47,963 nt of DNA from an uncultured Eubacteriales bacterium (GCA_900314485.1 OMVL01000004.1:1-47963), one strand, 5' to 3'. Shown: positions 21,665 to 30,309, numbered from the stretch's first letter. The notes: generated from the sequence alone by a model not told the origin. Program-made: numbers and translations.

Positions 21665-24481
21665 TCACTCTCCGATGGATTCGGTCCGGATGATAAACCG
21701 CACCTGGGAGGGCATTGCGTCGCTGGCGCCGGAGTAGGAGGTGTACTCCCTGCTGTACTCCTGAAGGGCACGGAGCCGGTCCAGCAGGTCCTGAGCGTCA
21801 TCCTGGAAGAGGTCAGAGAGCTTCTGGATGCCGTCTTCGTCGAATTCTGCCATGCCGTCCATCAGCTCCTTGGCTCCGTCCAGCAGCTGGTCAACGCCGT
21901 CTGTCAGCTCGCCGGTGCCGTCCAGCAGTTTGGAGGTGCCGCCCTTCAGCTGACGGGCGCCGTCATCCAGCTGACGGGCACCGTCTGCCAGCTGACCTGC
22001 GCCGCTGTCCAGCTGCTGAGCGCCTGCGTCCAGCCGGTTGGCACCCTTGACCAGATCGGAGGTGCCGCCGAAGAGCTGATCTGCGCCGGCGGCCAGCTTG
22101 CCGATGCCGTCCAGCAGCGTGCCGCTGCTGCCCTGCAAGGTCTCCAGACCGTCGATCAGGGCCCCCAGATTGTCCTCGGAGGCAATGGTGTCCACGCCGT
22201 TTTGCAGGGCCTTGGCACCGGCTTTGATGCCGTCAATGCCCTCGTAAAGACCGGGGTCATCTTTCTTGCCGCTCTTCAGGCCGGCGGAGATGGCTTTCGC
22301 TCCCCCCTCAATGGCGGCGGCAGCTTCGTAGATGCCGTAGTTTGCCTGACTGCTGTCATCGCCGCTGACTGCGCCGTGGGCGATGGCTGCGGCAGCCTCG
22401 TAGATACCGTACTTGTCCTGGCTGCTCATGTCGCCGCTCTTGGCGCCGGCGGCAATGGCCTGTGCGCCCTGGGCCAGCTGCTCGGCACCGGTCTGGATGC
22501 CGGCTGCGCCGGCGGCGATTTGCGTTGCCCCGGACTGGATACCGTTTGCAGCAGTGGCGATACGGTCAAGTCCGTCCAGAGCGTCAGAGAGCTGACTGCT
22601 GACGGCGGACGTGATGCCGCCGGTGTCCGGGGAGCTGAGTGCGCCGGAGACGCCGTTGATGTACGCCGTGCTGCCGTCGATGGCGGCGATGGCATTCTGG
22701 ATGGCGGCAGCGTCCGCATCGGAGAGGCCGGAGAGGTCGATGCCGCTCAGAGCAGATTTGGCGGCGTTGTTGCAGCTGGCCGCCTGATCCAGGGCGGAGA
22801 CGGCATTGGTGGTCTGTTGAGAGACGGCGGAGGCCACGGCACCGGCCACGGCGTCCGGAAGCTGGCTGAGGCCGCTCTTGAGTCCGGCAGCGCCGCTCGC
22901 AATGGCGCTGGCAGCCTCATAAATGCCGGGGTTTTCCCCACTGCCGCTCTTGGCACCTGCCTGAATGGCGGCGGCAGCCTCGTAGATGCCGGGGTTGGAG
23001 GAATCGCCGCTCTTGGCACCCTGAACGATCTGCTGAGCGCCCTGTGCAATACCCTGAGCGCCCTGTTGGATGCCCTGGGCTGCCCCTGCGATCTGCTGAG
23101 CGCCCTGCTCGATGCCCTGCGCACCGCCTGCGATGGAGCCTGCGCCGGTAGTCAGCTGATCTACACCGGTAAGAAGCTTGTCGGCACCGGTGACGAGCTG
23201 ACCAAGGCCGTCATGGATGCTGCCCTTCAGATAGGACTCGATCAGCTTTGCGCCGTTGACAAGCTTGGTTGTGCCCTCCGGCAGGTCGCTGACACTGGTT
23301 TGGAGCTGATCCAGGCCGATGACCAGCTGGCCTGCGCCGGTATTCAGAGCACTGGCGCCGTCGGCCAGATCGCCGGTGCCGTCTGCCAGTTCAGAGGTGC
23401 CGTCCTTCAGAGTGGAAGCGCCGTCCGCCAGCTCCTTGGTGCCGTCTTTCAGGTCGCCTGCGCCGTCATCCAGCGCTTTAGCGCCGTCTGCCAGCTCATT
23501 CGTGCCGTCCTTCAGATCGCCCGCGCCGTCGTACAGCTCCTCGGTGCCGTCTACCAGCTTGGTGGAGGCGTCGGTCAGCTCATCCATGGCCTCCTGCAAA
23601 TCGTCAAAGGTCTTAACATCTTCCAGATCCAGTTCGTCCAGAAGGGTGTTTTCCGCAATGGTAATGGTGGTCAGGAGGGAGAAGTCGGTGACATCCGCCT
23701 CGATGGTGACGGACTCGGGGACGTCGATGTCAACCGGATTGCCGTCGCTGTCCTCCAGTTCATCCAGACCCAGGCTCTCCTTGAGACCGGGCATGGCCAG
23801 ACCGACTACAATGGTCTGGTCGCCGGAGTTGATGACCTTGCCGTTGGTGACCTCCACATTGCTGACCTTGCTGTTGTCCAGCATAGCCCCGGAGACCACG
23901 GCAAAGGGCTGATAGAGGGTGACGGACTTGCCGTTTACCACCCGCTCTGCGGCGGTGTGGTTGATGTAGTGGAAGGTCATGACCAGATGGCCGGTGGCGC
24001 CCTCCAGCAGTTCCGGCGTCACGTCAACGCCGTCCAGCGTATAGGTGATGTTGGCAGTGATGGGGAGGGGGGCGTCAGAGCTGCCCTGATAGTAGATGTC
24101 GTTGCCGTCTGCCTGCCAGACCAGATCGCCGTTTGCGTCGGTGGTGTAGGTTTCGCTGCCTTTGACATTCTCAATGCCGGTGAGGGTGGAGCGGTCGGTA
24201 ATGGTATCGGCCTCCTCCGGGTTTTTCAGCCAGGCGCTGACGATGGTTCGGGTAGGATTGCCGTTGGCATCGGCGATGACATAGACCGTCTCCTCCTTGC
24301 CCTCGGCGCTGCCGTGGAAGCGGAGCAGAGAGGTGGCGGCCTCAGCCAGTGCGTCCGCCTCCGCCGTGGAGACCTGATCGGCGGCATTGCCCTGAGCAGA
24401 GGAGCCGCAGCCGGTCAGGTAGCTGACCATGAGTGTGCCGGCGAGGACCAGCGACAGAAAACGTTTGTACTTTGTATTCAT
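21665..24481 (-). CDS. Large heptad-repeat lipoprotein (YhgE/Pip-like, LxxG repeats)
   Basis: The 938-residue lipoprotein has lipobox LTGC (Cys25), a beta-rich N-terminal region to about residue 290, then some 600 residues dominated by heptads of the form LxxGxxxLxxGxxx (for example LKDGTNELADGAKALDDGAG), interrupted by longer Ala/Gly-rich helical segments with repeated SGDSSNPGIYEAAAAI-type units. Such X-X-X-Leu-X-X-Gly repeats occur in YhgE/Pip-type proteins and should form a long rod. Unlike YhgE it has no C-terminal transmembrane segments; the lipid is the only anchor. It starts 14 bases after the MMPL transporter gene with its own GGAGG, so the two are one operon and probably one complex. 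Repeats may be prone to length change. Confidence 0.85.
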   Translation of the reverse strand: MNTKYKRFLSLVLAGTLMVSYLTGCGSSAQGNAADQVSTAEADALAEAATSLLRFHGSAEGKEETVYVIADANGNPTRTIVSAWLKNPEEADTITDRSTLTGIENVKGSETYTTDANGDLVWQADGNDIYYQGSSDAPLPITANITYTLDGVDVTPELLEGATGHLVMTFHYINHTAAERVVNGKSVTLYQPFAVVSGAMLDNSKVSNVEVTNGKVINSGDQTIVVGLAMPGLKESLGLDELEDSDGNPVDIDVPESVTIEADVTDFSLLTTITIAENTLLDELDLEDVKTFDDLQEAMDELTDASTKLVDGTEELYDGAGDLKDGTNELADGAKALDDGAGDLKDGTKELADGASTLKDGTSELADGTGDLADGASALNTGAGQLVIGLDQLQTSVSDLPEGTTKLVNGAKLIESYLKGSIHDGLGQLVTGADKLLTGVDQLTTGAGSIAGGAQGIEQGAQQIAGAAQGIQQGAQGIAQGAQQIVQGAKSGDSSNPGIYEAAAAIQAGAKSGSGENPGIYEAASAIASGAAGLKSGLSQLPDAVAGAVASAVSQQTTNAVSALDQAASCNNAAKSALSGIDLSGLSDADAAAIQNAIAAIDGSTAYINGVSGALSSPDTGGITSAVSSQLSDALDGLDRIATAANGIQSGATQIAAGAAGIQTGAEQLAQGAQAIAAGAKSGDMSSQDKYGIYEAAAAIAHGAVSGDDSSQANYGIYEAAAAIEGGAKAISAGLKSGKKDDPGLYEGIDGIKAGAKALQNGVDTIASEDNLGALIDGLETLQGSSGTLLDGIGKLAAGADQLFGGTSDLVKGANRLDAGAQQLDSGAGQLADGARQLDDGARQLKGGTSKLLDGTGELTDGVDQLLDGAKELMDGMAEFDEDGIQKLSDLFQDDAQDLLDRLRALQEYSREYTSYSGASDAMPSQVRFIIRTESIGE

Positions 24482-24495
24482 GGAAATACCTCCGA

Positions 24496-26580
24496 TCAGG
24501 ATTGATGAGATGGGGTTTTGCTCAGCTTCATGCCCCAGCTGGTCTTGATGATCAGACCGTCAAAGACCACATAGAGGGTGGGAAGGAGGAGCAGGACGAT
24601 GGCCATACTGATCAGTGCGCCGCGGGCCATCAGGAGGCACAGTGCGCCGATCAGGTCCACGTCGGAATAGATGCCCACGCCAATGGTGGCGGCAAAGAAG
24701 CCCAGAGCACTGGTGATGACCGAGGGGAGGGAAGTGGAGAGGGCCACGGTGGCGGACTCACATTTGTCCTTGCCCAGCGTTCGCTCCAGCTGATAGCGGT
24801 TGGTCATCAAGATGGCGTAGTCCACAGTGGCGCCCAACTGAATGGTGCCGATGACAATGGAGGCGATAAAGGGCAGCGTCGTTCCGGTGTAATAGGAGAT
24901 GCCCATATTGATGTAGATGGCAAGCTCAATGACCAGCACCAGAATGACAGGAAGAGACACCGAGTGGAGCACCAGCAGAATAATGATAAAAATTGCTCCG
25001 ATAGAGGCAATGCTGACCATCTGAAAGTCCCGGTCGGTGATGGTGATCAGGTCTCTTGTACAGGGCGCTTCGCCGATGAGCATGGCGGAGGAGTCATACT
25101 TCTTCATAATGGCCTGGAGGGTGTCGATCTGCGCGTTCACCTCGTCGCTGGCCACAGGATAGGCGGAGCTGATGAGCATCAGCTGCCGGCCGTTGGCGGA
25201 GAGCTTGCCAGTCAGCTGATCCGGCAGAAACTCCTTGGGTACGTTGTAGCCAATGAGGGAGTCGGTAGCAAGGGCAAACTCCACGCCGTCCACCTCGTTC
25301 ATCTCGGAGAGCATATTCTTGACATCCTTGGTGGAGAGATCATCGCTGGCGAGGATCATGTGGACGGTGCTCATATCAAACTCTTCCGAGAGCACCTTGT
25401 TGGCCTGCACCGAGTTGAGGTAGCTGGGAAGGCTGGTGTCCAGCTTGTAGTAGACGTCCATATTGCGGTAGCCGATGATGGCAGGGATCCACAGCAGCAG
25501 GATGACCACCAGAAACACCTTGTGGTGCTTGATGACAAAGCGGGCAAACTTATCGCCGTTAATGGTGATGGGCCTGTGGGCAGTCTTCTGAATGGCCCGG
25601 TCAAAGGTGAGCATCAGAGACGGAAGAATGGTCACGCAGCCGATGACGCCAAAGACCACGCCCTTTGCCATGACCACGCCCAGATCCATGCCCAGGGTAA
25701 AGGTCATAAAGCACAGAGCCAAAAATCCGGCAATGGTGGTGAGGGAGGAGCCGGCCACCGAGGTCACCGTCATGGCGATGGCGTGCGCCATAGCCTCCTC
25801 TTTGGTGTCATAGCGGGTCCGCTGCTCTTTGTAGCAGTTCCACAGGAAGATGGAGTAGTCCATGGTGACACCCAGCTGTAAGACTGCCGCCAGGGACATG
25901 GTGATAAAGGAGATCTCTCCTTTCATGACGTTGGAGCCAAGGTTGTAGATGATGGCTATGCCGATGTTGGTCATAAACAGCACCGGAGCCATCCAGGAGT
26001 CCATGGTCACCGCCAGCACAATGCAGGAGAGGACTACGGCGATAATGACGTACAGCGCCAGCTCCTGATTGACCAGATCACGGGTATCGGTGACGATGGC
26101 GGACATGCTGCTCAAAAAGCACTGCTCTCCGGCAATGGAGCGGATGTCCTCAATGGCCTCCATCGTTCCGTCAGCTGAGGTGGAGTCATCGAAGAAGATA
26201 GCCATAAGGGTGCTGTCATCAGAGTGAAACACGTCGTAGAGCTGCTCCGGCAGGATGGCCTGGGGAATGGAATCGTCCGCGATGGTGTCGTACCAGATCA
26301 CCTCCGCAACATGGTCCACCTGCTCGATCTGACTTTTCAGCCGGGCCGCGTCCGGATCGGAAAAACCTTTGGCCACAAACATGGCATAGGCGCCCTTGCC
26401 GAAGTCGTTGAGCAAAATGTCCTGACCCTGCATGGTTTCAATGTCGTCCGGGAGATAATAAAGGATGTCGTAATTCACCCTGGTGTTGAAGTAGCCGATG
26501 GCCGACGGGATCAGCAGCAAAATGCTGACGATCAGGATCGGGATCCGCAGCTTCACGATCTGTTTGCCGAATGGTAACAT
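24496..26580 (-). CDS. MMPL/RND-family transporter
   Basis: The 694-residue polytopic protein has two related halves, each with a first helix (about 15-35 and the middle of the chain), a large external loop and a five-helix block, as in MMPL/HAE2 exporters. Marker segments include YNLGSNVMKGEISFITMSLAAVLQLGVTMDYSIFLWN and its second copy LPFIASIVIGTIQLGATVDYAILMTNRY, whose Asp-Tyr pairs correspond to the proton-relay positions. It probably exports a lipid or amphiphilic compound using the proton gradient. The frame extends to 26694, but a GAGGGG ribosome site precedes the ATG at 26580, and the promoter lies at 26633-26661. It is co-transcribed with the heptad lipoprotein and divergent from a TetR regulator. 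Confidence 0.92.
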   Translation of the reverse strand: MLPFGKQIVKLRIPILIVSILLLIPSAIGYFNTRVNYDILYYLPDDIETMQGQDILLNDFGKGAYAMFVAKGFSDPDAARLKSQIEQVDHVAEVIWYDTIADDSIPQAILPEQLYDVFHSDDSTLMAIFFDDSTSADGTMEAIEDIRSIAGEQCFLSSMSAIVTDTRDLVNQELALYVIIAVVLSCIVLAVTMDSWMAPVLFMTNIGIAIIYNLGSNVMKGEISFITMSLAAVLQLGVTMDYSIFLWNCYKEQRTRYDTKEEAMAHAIAMTVTSVAGSSLTTIAGFLALCFMTFTLGMDLGVVMAKGVVFGVIGCVTILPSLMLTFDRAIQKTAHRPITINGDKFARFVIKHHKVFLVVILLLWIPAIIGYRNMDVYYKLDTSLPSYLNSVQANKVLSEEFDMSTVHMILASDDLSTKDVKNMLSEMNEVDGVEFALATDSLIGYNVPKEFLPDQLTGKLSANGRQLMLISSAYPVASDEVNAQIDTLQAIMKKYDSSAMLIGEAPCTRDLITITDRDFQMVSIASIGAIFIIILLVLHSVSLPVILVLVIELAIYINMGISYYTGTTLPFIASIVIGTIQLGATVDYAILMTNRYQLERTLGKDKCESATVALSTSLPSVITSALGFFAATIGVGIYSDVDLIGALCLLMARGALISMAIVLLLLPTLYVVFDGLIIKTSWGMKLSKTPSHQS

Positions 26581-26603
26581 AAGCAACCCCTCTTTACGAA
26601 AAT

Positions 26604-26735
26604 ATGACGAGTGGTCATTTTGAGTTGTGGACAGTGTAATACAAAGCTGACCAATAGTCAATCCTTTTGAGAAAGAAAAATGAACTTTAGTCATTTTCGC
26701 AAAAGAGCGCGGAGAGAAAAAGTGACTTCTGTTCA
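26604..26735. promoter_or_regulatory. Four operator-like TGAC-N5-GTCA sites
   Basis: Four similar inverted repeats lie between the divergent mmpL-type and tetR-type genes: 26604-26618 (ATGAC-N5-GTCAT), 26648-26660 (TGAC-N5-GTCA), 26680-26694 (ATGAA-N5-GTCAT) and 26723-26735 (TGAC-N5-TTCA). Centres are about 33-43 bases apart. The second overlaps the -35 box of the MMPL promoter. Size and symmetry fit TetR-family operators. Confidence 0.7.
26633..26661 (-). promoter_or_regulatory. Promoter of the MMPL/heptad lipoprotein operon
   Basis: Minus strand TTGACT (26661-26656), 17 bases, TACACT (26638-26633). The -35 box lies within an operator-like repeat, so a bound repressor would block it. Confidence 0.65.
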
Positions 26736-26756
26736 GTTTATCAAAGAAACACCGGA

Positions 26757-26785
26757 TTGACAGAAAATGTGAAGTCCATTAAAAT
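26757..26785 (+). promoter_or_regulatory. Sigma-A promoter of the TetR regulator gene
   Basis: TTGACA (26757-26762), 17 bases, TAAAAT (26780-26785). The longest open frame would begin at the TTG of the -35 box, so the true start must be further in. Confidence 0.75.
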
Positions 26786-26816
26786 GGAGAAAAAAGGGAA
26801 AAGGTGGGAACAGACT

Positions 26817-27404
26817 GTGGGGAAAGTGGAAGAGAATAAGCAGCAAAAGGAGCAGAGTCTGCTCAATACTGCCTTCCGCCTCTTTACGACCAAGGGCATC
26901 ATTAAGACCTCGGTGTCCGATATTGCCCAGCAGGCAGGTGTGGCAAAGGGGACGTTCTATCTCTATTTCCGGGACAAGTACGACATCCAGAACAAGCTGA
27001 TCGCACACAAGACGGAGCAGATGTTCCGACATGCCTTGGATCATTCCGACTACCGCAGCGGAGGCAGTGCGGCGGACAAGGTCATTGCCATCATTGACGA
27101 TATTCTCGACCAGATGCAGCGGGACCCGGGGCTGCTGCGGTTCATCAACAAGAACCTGAGCTGGGGCATTTTCAGCCGGGCGGTGGGACGCTCCTCCATT
27201 GACTATCTCAGCACGTTTCGAGAGATCTTAGAGCTGGGGGACATGGGTGAGACAGAGCTGCAGATGACGCTCTACACCATTATTGAGCTGGTGGGCGCCG
27301 CCTGCCACAGCGTCATTCTGGAGCAGGACCCGGTGAGTCTGGAGCAGTATAAGCCCTATCTCTATCGGTCCGTCCGGGCCATTATTGAAGCTGCGGAACA
27401 GTAA
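26817..27404 (+). CDS. TetR-family transcriptional regulator
   Basis: The protein has a TetR DNA-binding domain (LLNTAFRLFTTKGIIKTSVSDIAQQAGVAKGTFYLYFRDKYDIQNKL) and a helical C-terminal ligand-binding domain of about 130 residues. It is divergent from the MMPL/heptad-lipoprotein operon and probably represses both directions through the four repeats in between. The open frame begins at 26757, but that base is the -35 box of its promoter. The GTG at 26817 follows AAGGTGGG by about eight bases and gives 195 residues. The GTG at 26826 and the ATG at 26784 are alternatives. Confidence 0.85.
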   Translation: MGKVEENKQQKEQSLLNTAFRLFTTKGIIKTSVSDIAQQAGVAKGTFYLYFRDKYDIQNKLIAHKTEQMFRHALDHSDYRSGGSAADKVIAIIDDILDQMQRDPGLLRFINKNLSWGIFSRAVGRSSIDYLSTFREILELGDMGETELQMTLYTIIELVGAACHSVILEQDPVSLEQYKPYLYRSVRAIIEAAEQ

Positions 27405-27413
27405 AACGTGAAA

Positions 27414-27444
27414 AAGGGGGAACGGCTTGACGCTGTTCCCCCTT
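27414..27444 (+). terminator. Hairpin after the TetR gene
   Basis: AAGGGGGAAC (27414-27423) pairs exactly with GTTCCCCCTT (27435-27444). There is little U-run after it. The loop carries the -35 box of the next promoter. Confidence 0.6.
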
Positions 27445-27455
27445 CGTGCTAGTAT
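27427..27455 (+). promoter_or_regulatory. Promoter of the larE-type gene, embedded in the upstream hairpin
   Basis: TTGACG (27427-27432), 17 bases, TAGTAT (27450-27455). The -35 box is in the loop of the hairpin at 27414-27444. Confidence 0.65.
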
Positions 27456-27494
27456 ATACCTACAATTTGAGTATGTTGGTCAGGAGGGCACACC

Positions 27495-28334
27495 GTGACG
27501 ACCTTGCGGGAAAAGTACCAGGCATTACAGGATGATTTGCGGGAAATGGGCAGCGTGGCCGTGGCCTTCTCCGGGGGCGTGGACTCCACCCTTTTGCTGA
27601 AGACGGCCCACGATGTGCTGGGGGACAGGGCCATCGCCGTCACCGCCGTCTCCTGCTCCTTCCCCGAGCGGGAGCGGCGTGGGGCCCGGGCCTTTTGCGA
27701 GCAAAACGGCATTACCCAGATCGTGTGTCAGTCCGAAGAACTGGACATCCCCGGTTTTCGGGACAACCCGGTCAACCGCTGCTACCTCTGCAAGCGGGAA
27801 CTGTTTGAGCAGATCCTGACCATTGCCAAGGCGCGGGAGATTGCTTTTGTTGCCGAGGGCTCCAATCTGGACGACAACGGGGACTACCGCCCCGGTCTGA
27901 CTGCCATTCGGGAGCTGGGCATTGCCAGCCCTCTGCGCCGGGCGGGCCTGACCAAGGCGGATATTCGCGCGCTCTCCAAGGAGCTGGGGCTGCCCACCTG
28001 GTCGAAGCCCTCCTCTGCCTGTCTGGCCTCCCGCTTTGTCTACGGGGAACAGATCAGCGAGGAAAAGCTCTCTATGGTGGAGCGGGGCGAGCAGCTGCTG
28101 TTGGAGCTGGGCTTTTACCAGGTCCGGGTCCGCATTCACGGGAAAATCGCCCGCATCGAGGTGGGATCGGAGGAGTTTGGCCGGCTGCTGGAGGAGAGCG
28201 TCCGGAATCGGATCTATGACGCATTCAAGTCCTTCGGATTTTCCTATGTGACGCTGGACCTGAAGGGTTACCGCACCGGCAGCATGAACGAGACGCTGGA
28301 CGCCGAGACGCTTGCGCAGGGGCAGAACAAATAA
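27495..28334 (+). CDS. larE: LarE-type ATP-dependent sacrificial sulfur transferase
   Basis: The 279-residue protein has the PP-loop ATP-pyrophosphatase motif SGGVDST (26-32), then NRCYLCKRELF, EGSNLDDNGDYRPG and KPSSACLASRF. The Cys in the last motif is residue 176, the same number as the sacrificial Cys of Lactobacillus plantarum LarE. LarE adenylates the pincer-nucleotide precursor and inserts sulfur, giving the nickel cofactor of lactate racemase-type enzymes. LarB, LarC and LarA are not in the window, so it may serve distant lar genes or a related sulfur transfer. Translation starts at GTG 27495 after AGGAGGG. The tcdA-type gene follows 16 bases after the stop. Confidence 0.85.
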   Translation: MTTLREKYQALQDDLREMGSVAVAFSGGVDSTLLLKTAHDVLGDRAIAVTAVSCSFPERERRGARAFCEQNGITQIVCQSEELDIPGFRDNPVNRCYLCKRELFEQILTIAKAREIAFVAEGSNLDDNGDYRPGLTAIRELGIASPLRRAGLTKADIRALSKELGLPTWSKPSSACLASRFVYGEQISEEKLSMVERGEQLLLELGFYQVRVRIHGKIARIEVGSEEFGRLLEESVRNRIYDAFKSFGFSYVTLDLKGYRTGSMNETLDAETLAQGQNK

Positions 28335-28350
28335 TATTGGAGCGAAGGAT

Positions 28351-29118
28351 ATGCTGAATCAATTTTCCAGAACCGAGCTGATCTTCGGCCATGAGGGCAT
28401 GGAGCGGCTTTATAACGCAAGAGTCGCCATCTTCGGCATCGGCGGCGTGGGCGGCTATACGGCGGAGGCACTGGCCCGCAGCGGCGTGGGAGAGCTGGAT
28501 CTCATCGACGACGACCGGGTGTGTCTGACCAACCTGAATCGCCAGATCTTTGCCACCCGTAAGACGGTGGGTAAATTTAAGGTCGATGTGGCCGAGGAGC
28601 GGATCTTGGAGATCAACCCCAAGGCGGTGGTCCACACCTACAAGACCTTTTATGCGCCCAATACCGCCGAGGAGTTTGACTTTTCCCAGTATGACTACAT
28701 CGTGGACGCCATCGACACCGTCACCGGCAAGCTGGAGCTGGTGGAACAGGCAGTCAAATCGGGGACGCCCATTATCTGCTCCATGGGAGCGGGCAACAAG
28801 GTGGATCCCACTGCCTTCCGAGTGGCGGACATCTCCAAGACCTCTGTCTGTCCCCTGGCCAGAGTCATGCGCCGGGAGCTGAAAAAGCGGGGCATCAAAC
28901 ACCTCAAGGTGGTCTATTCTGAGGAACCGCCCCTGACCCCCATTGACGACATGGCTATCAGCTGCCGCGCCCACTGCATCTGCCCGCCGGGCACTGCGAG
29001 AAAGTGCACCCAGCGCCGCCAGGTGCCCGGGAGCAACGCCTTTGTCCCCTCCGTGGTGGGGCTCATCATCGCCGGAGAAGTGGTGAAGGATCTGTCCGGG
29101 TTTCAGAGACCGGACTGA
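28351..29118 (+). CDS. tcdA: tRNA threonylcarbamoyladenosine dehydratase (TcdA/CsdL), E1-like
   Basis: The 255-residue ThiF/MoeB-type enzyme binds ATP through IFGIGGVGGYTAEALARSG (about 28-46) and has DLIDDDRVCLTNLNRQIF. The C-terminal PGTARKCTQRRQVPGSNAFVPSVVGLIIAGEVV is typical of TcdA. It dehydrates t6A37 of ANN-decoding tRNAs to the cyclic ct6A form. The frame reaches back to 28312, but the ATG at 28351 follows GGAGCGAAGG and matches the family N-terminus (MLNQFSRTELIFG). It is probably co-transcribed with larE. Confidence 0.9.
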   Translation: MLNQFSRTELIFGHEGMERLYNARVAIFGIGGVGGYTAEALARSGVGELDLIDDDRVCLTNLNRQIFATRKTVGKFKVDVAEERILEINPKAVVHTYKTFYAPNTAEEFDFSQYDYIVDAIDTVTGKLELVEQAVKSGTPIICSMGAGNKVDPTAFRVADISKTSVCPLARVMRRELKKRGIKHLKVVYSEEPPLTPIDDMAISCRAHCICPPGTARKCTQRRQVPGSNAFVPSVVGLIIAGEVVKDLSGFQRPD

Positions 29119-29157
29119 TCGGCGAATCACCGCCGGATGATAAATGAAATACCGTTC

Positions 29158-29184
29158 GTAGGGGCGCACACTGTGCGCCCCTAC
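29158..29184. repeat. 27-base near-perfect palindrome (GTAGGGGCGCACA type)
   Basis: GTAGGGGCGCACA (29158-29170), one C, then its reverse complement (29172-29184). It lies between tcdA and holA and may act as a terminator or be a copy of a dispersed palindromic repeat; GTAGGGGCG-type palindromes are common in Oscillospiraceae genomes (recall, not checked). Confidence 0.6.
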
Positions 29185-29259
29185 TGGACTTCTTGCGCCT
29201 CCTCCCTTGCACCCCCGCCCAAAAAACGCTATACTGTCTCCAGAAAGAAGGTGAACCCC

Positions 29260-30309
29260 ATGCCCCCAAAAAAGACCGCCCCTGACGGCCTCTCTGAACT
29301 GAAATCCGCCCTGAAACGGGAGTCTCCCGCAAACCTCTATATCTTCTATGGCGATGAGGACTATCTCCGGGACTACTATCTGACCGTGCTGCGGAAGAAG
29401 ACGGTTCCAGACGGCATGGAGTCCTTTAACCTCCGCATCTTTCAGGGCAAGGATTTAGAACTGCAGGCCCTGTCTGAGGCGGTGGAGGCCGTTCCCATGA
29501 TGAGCGACCGGACGCTGGTGCTGGTCTACGACTGGGATCTCTTTAAAAACGAGGAGCGGCGGGACAGGCTGCAGGCCATGTTTGAGGACCTGCCGGACTA
29601 TGTCTGTCTCGTCTTTCTCTATGACACCATGGAATTCAAGCCCAACGCCAACACCAAACTGGGCAAGTATCTCAAGACCAAAGCCCAGATGGTGGAGTTT
29701 CGGGCCCAGGAGCAGAGCGATCTGAACAACTGGATCCGCCGCCGACTTCACAAGAACTGGGATAAGGACATTGATAATCCGGCAGCGGAATATCTCACCT
29801 TCCTCTGCGGGGGACTGATGACCAATCTCTCCGGAGAAGTGGACAAGCTGGGAGCCTATGCCAAAGGCAGGGCGGTGACAAAGAAGGACATCGACGCCGT
29901 CTGCGATCCTGTGCTGGATGCCAGAGCCTTTCAGATGACCGACGCCATTGGCACCGGAAATTATGACAAGGCCATGGAACTGCTGAGTCAGCTGCTGCGC
30001 ATGGGAGAGAGTCCCATCTATATCCTGGCCGCCGTGGGACGGCTTTTTCGCCAGATTTGGAGTGCCCGGCTGGCCCTGGAAAACCGGAAGGGCGACGGCT
30101 ATGTGGCCCAGCTGTGGGACATGAAGAGCAGCTGGCAGGTGCGCAAGCTGTCCGAGTCCGCCCGGCGCTACCCCCTCTCCTGGTGCCGAAAGGCAGTGCA
30201 GATGACGCAGAAGGCGGACTGGGAGATGAAGCTGGGCGGGGACGGCGAGAGTATCCTCACGGAACTGCTCCTCAAGCTGGCGGTCCTTGGAAAGGGGAGC
30301 GGCCGATGA
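29260..30309 (+). CDS. holA: DNA polymerase III subunit delta
   Basis: The 349-residue clamp-loader subunit has the expected N-terminal start of the fold (NLYIFYGDEDYLRDYYLTVLRKK), the middle VEFRAQEQSDLNNWIRRRL and LTNLSGEVDKL-like helices, and the C-terminal ILAAVGRLFRQIW region. It opens the sliding clamp during loading. Length is normal for HolA. The frame extends to 29137 through the palindrome, but the ATG at 29260 follows GAAGGTGAA and gives the standard length. Its stop overlaps the start of the RNase M5 gene by four bases. Confidence 0.9.
   Translation: MPPKKTAPDGLSELKSALKRESPANLYIFYGDEDYLRDYYLTVLRKKTVPDGMESFNLRIFQGKDLELQALSEAVEAVPMMSDRTLVLVYDWDLFKNEERRDRLQAMFEDLPDYVCLVFLYDTMEFKPNANTKLGKYLKTKAQMVEFRAQEQSDLNNWIRRRLHKNWDKDIDNPAAEYLTFLCGGLMTNLSGEVDKLGAYAKGRAVTKKDIDAVCDPVLDARAFQMTDAIGTGNYDKAMELLSQLLRMGESPIYILAAVGRLFRQIWSARLALENRKGDGYVAQLWDMKSSWQVRKLSESARRYPLSWCRKAVQMTQKADWEMKLGGDGESILTELLLKLAVLGKGSGR

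Noticed and set aside
21900-23560. Regular DNA repeats suggesting a CRISPR or tandem-repeat array
   Set aside because: The periodicity comes from coding heptads of one lipoprotein; units are not identical and there are no spacers.
21662-24505. A 947-codon open frame on the plus strand
   Set aside because: It is the complement of the heptad lipoprotein gene; its Gly/Ala/Gln repeats mirror the opposite strand, and there is no ribosome site or fold.
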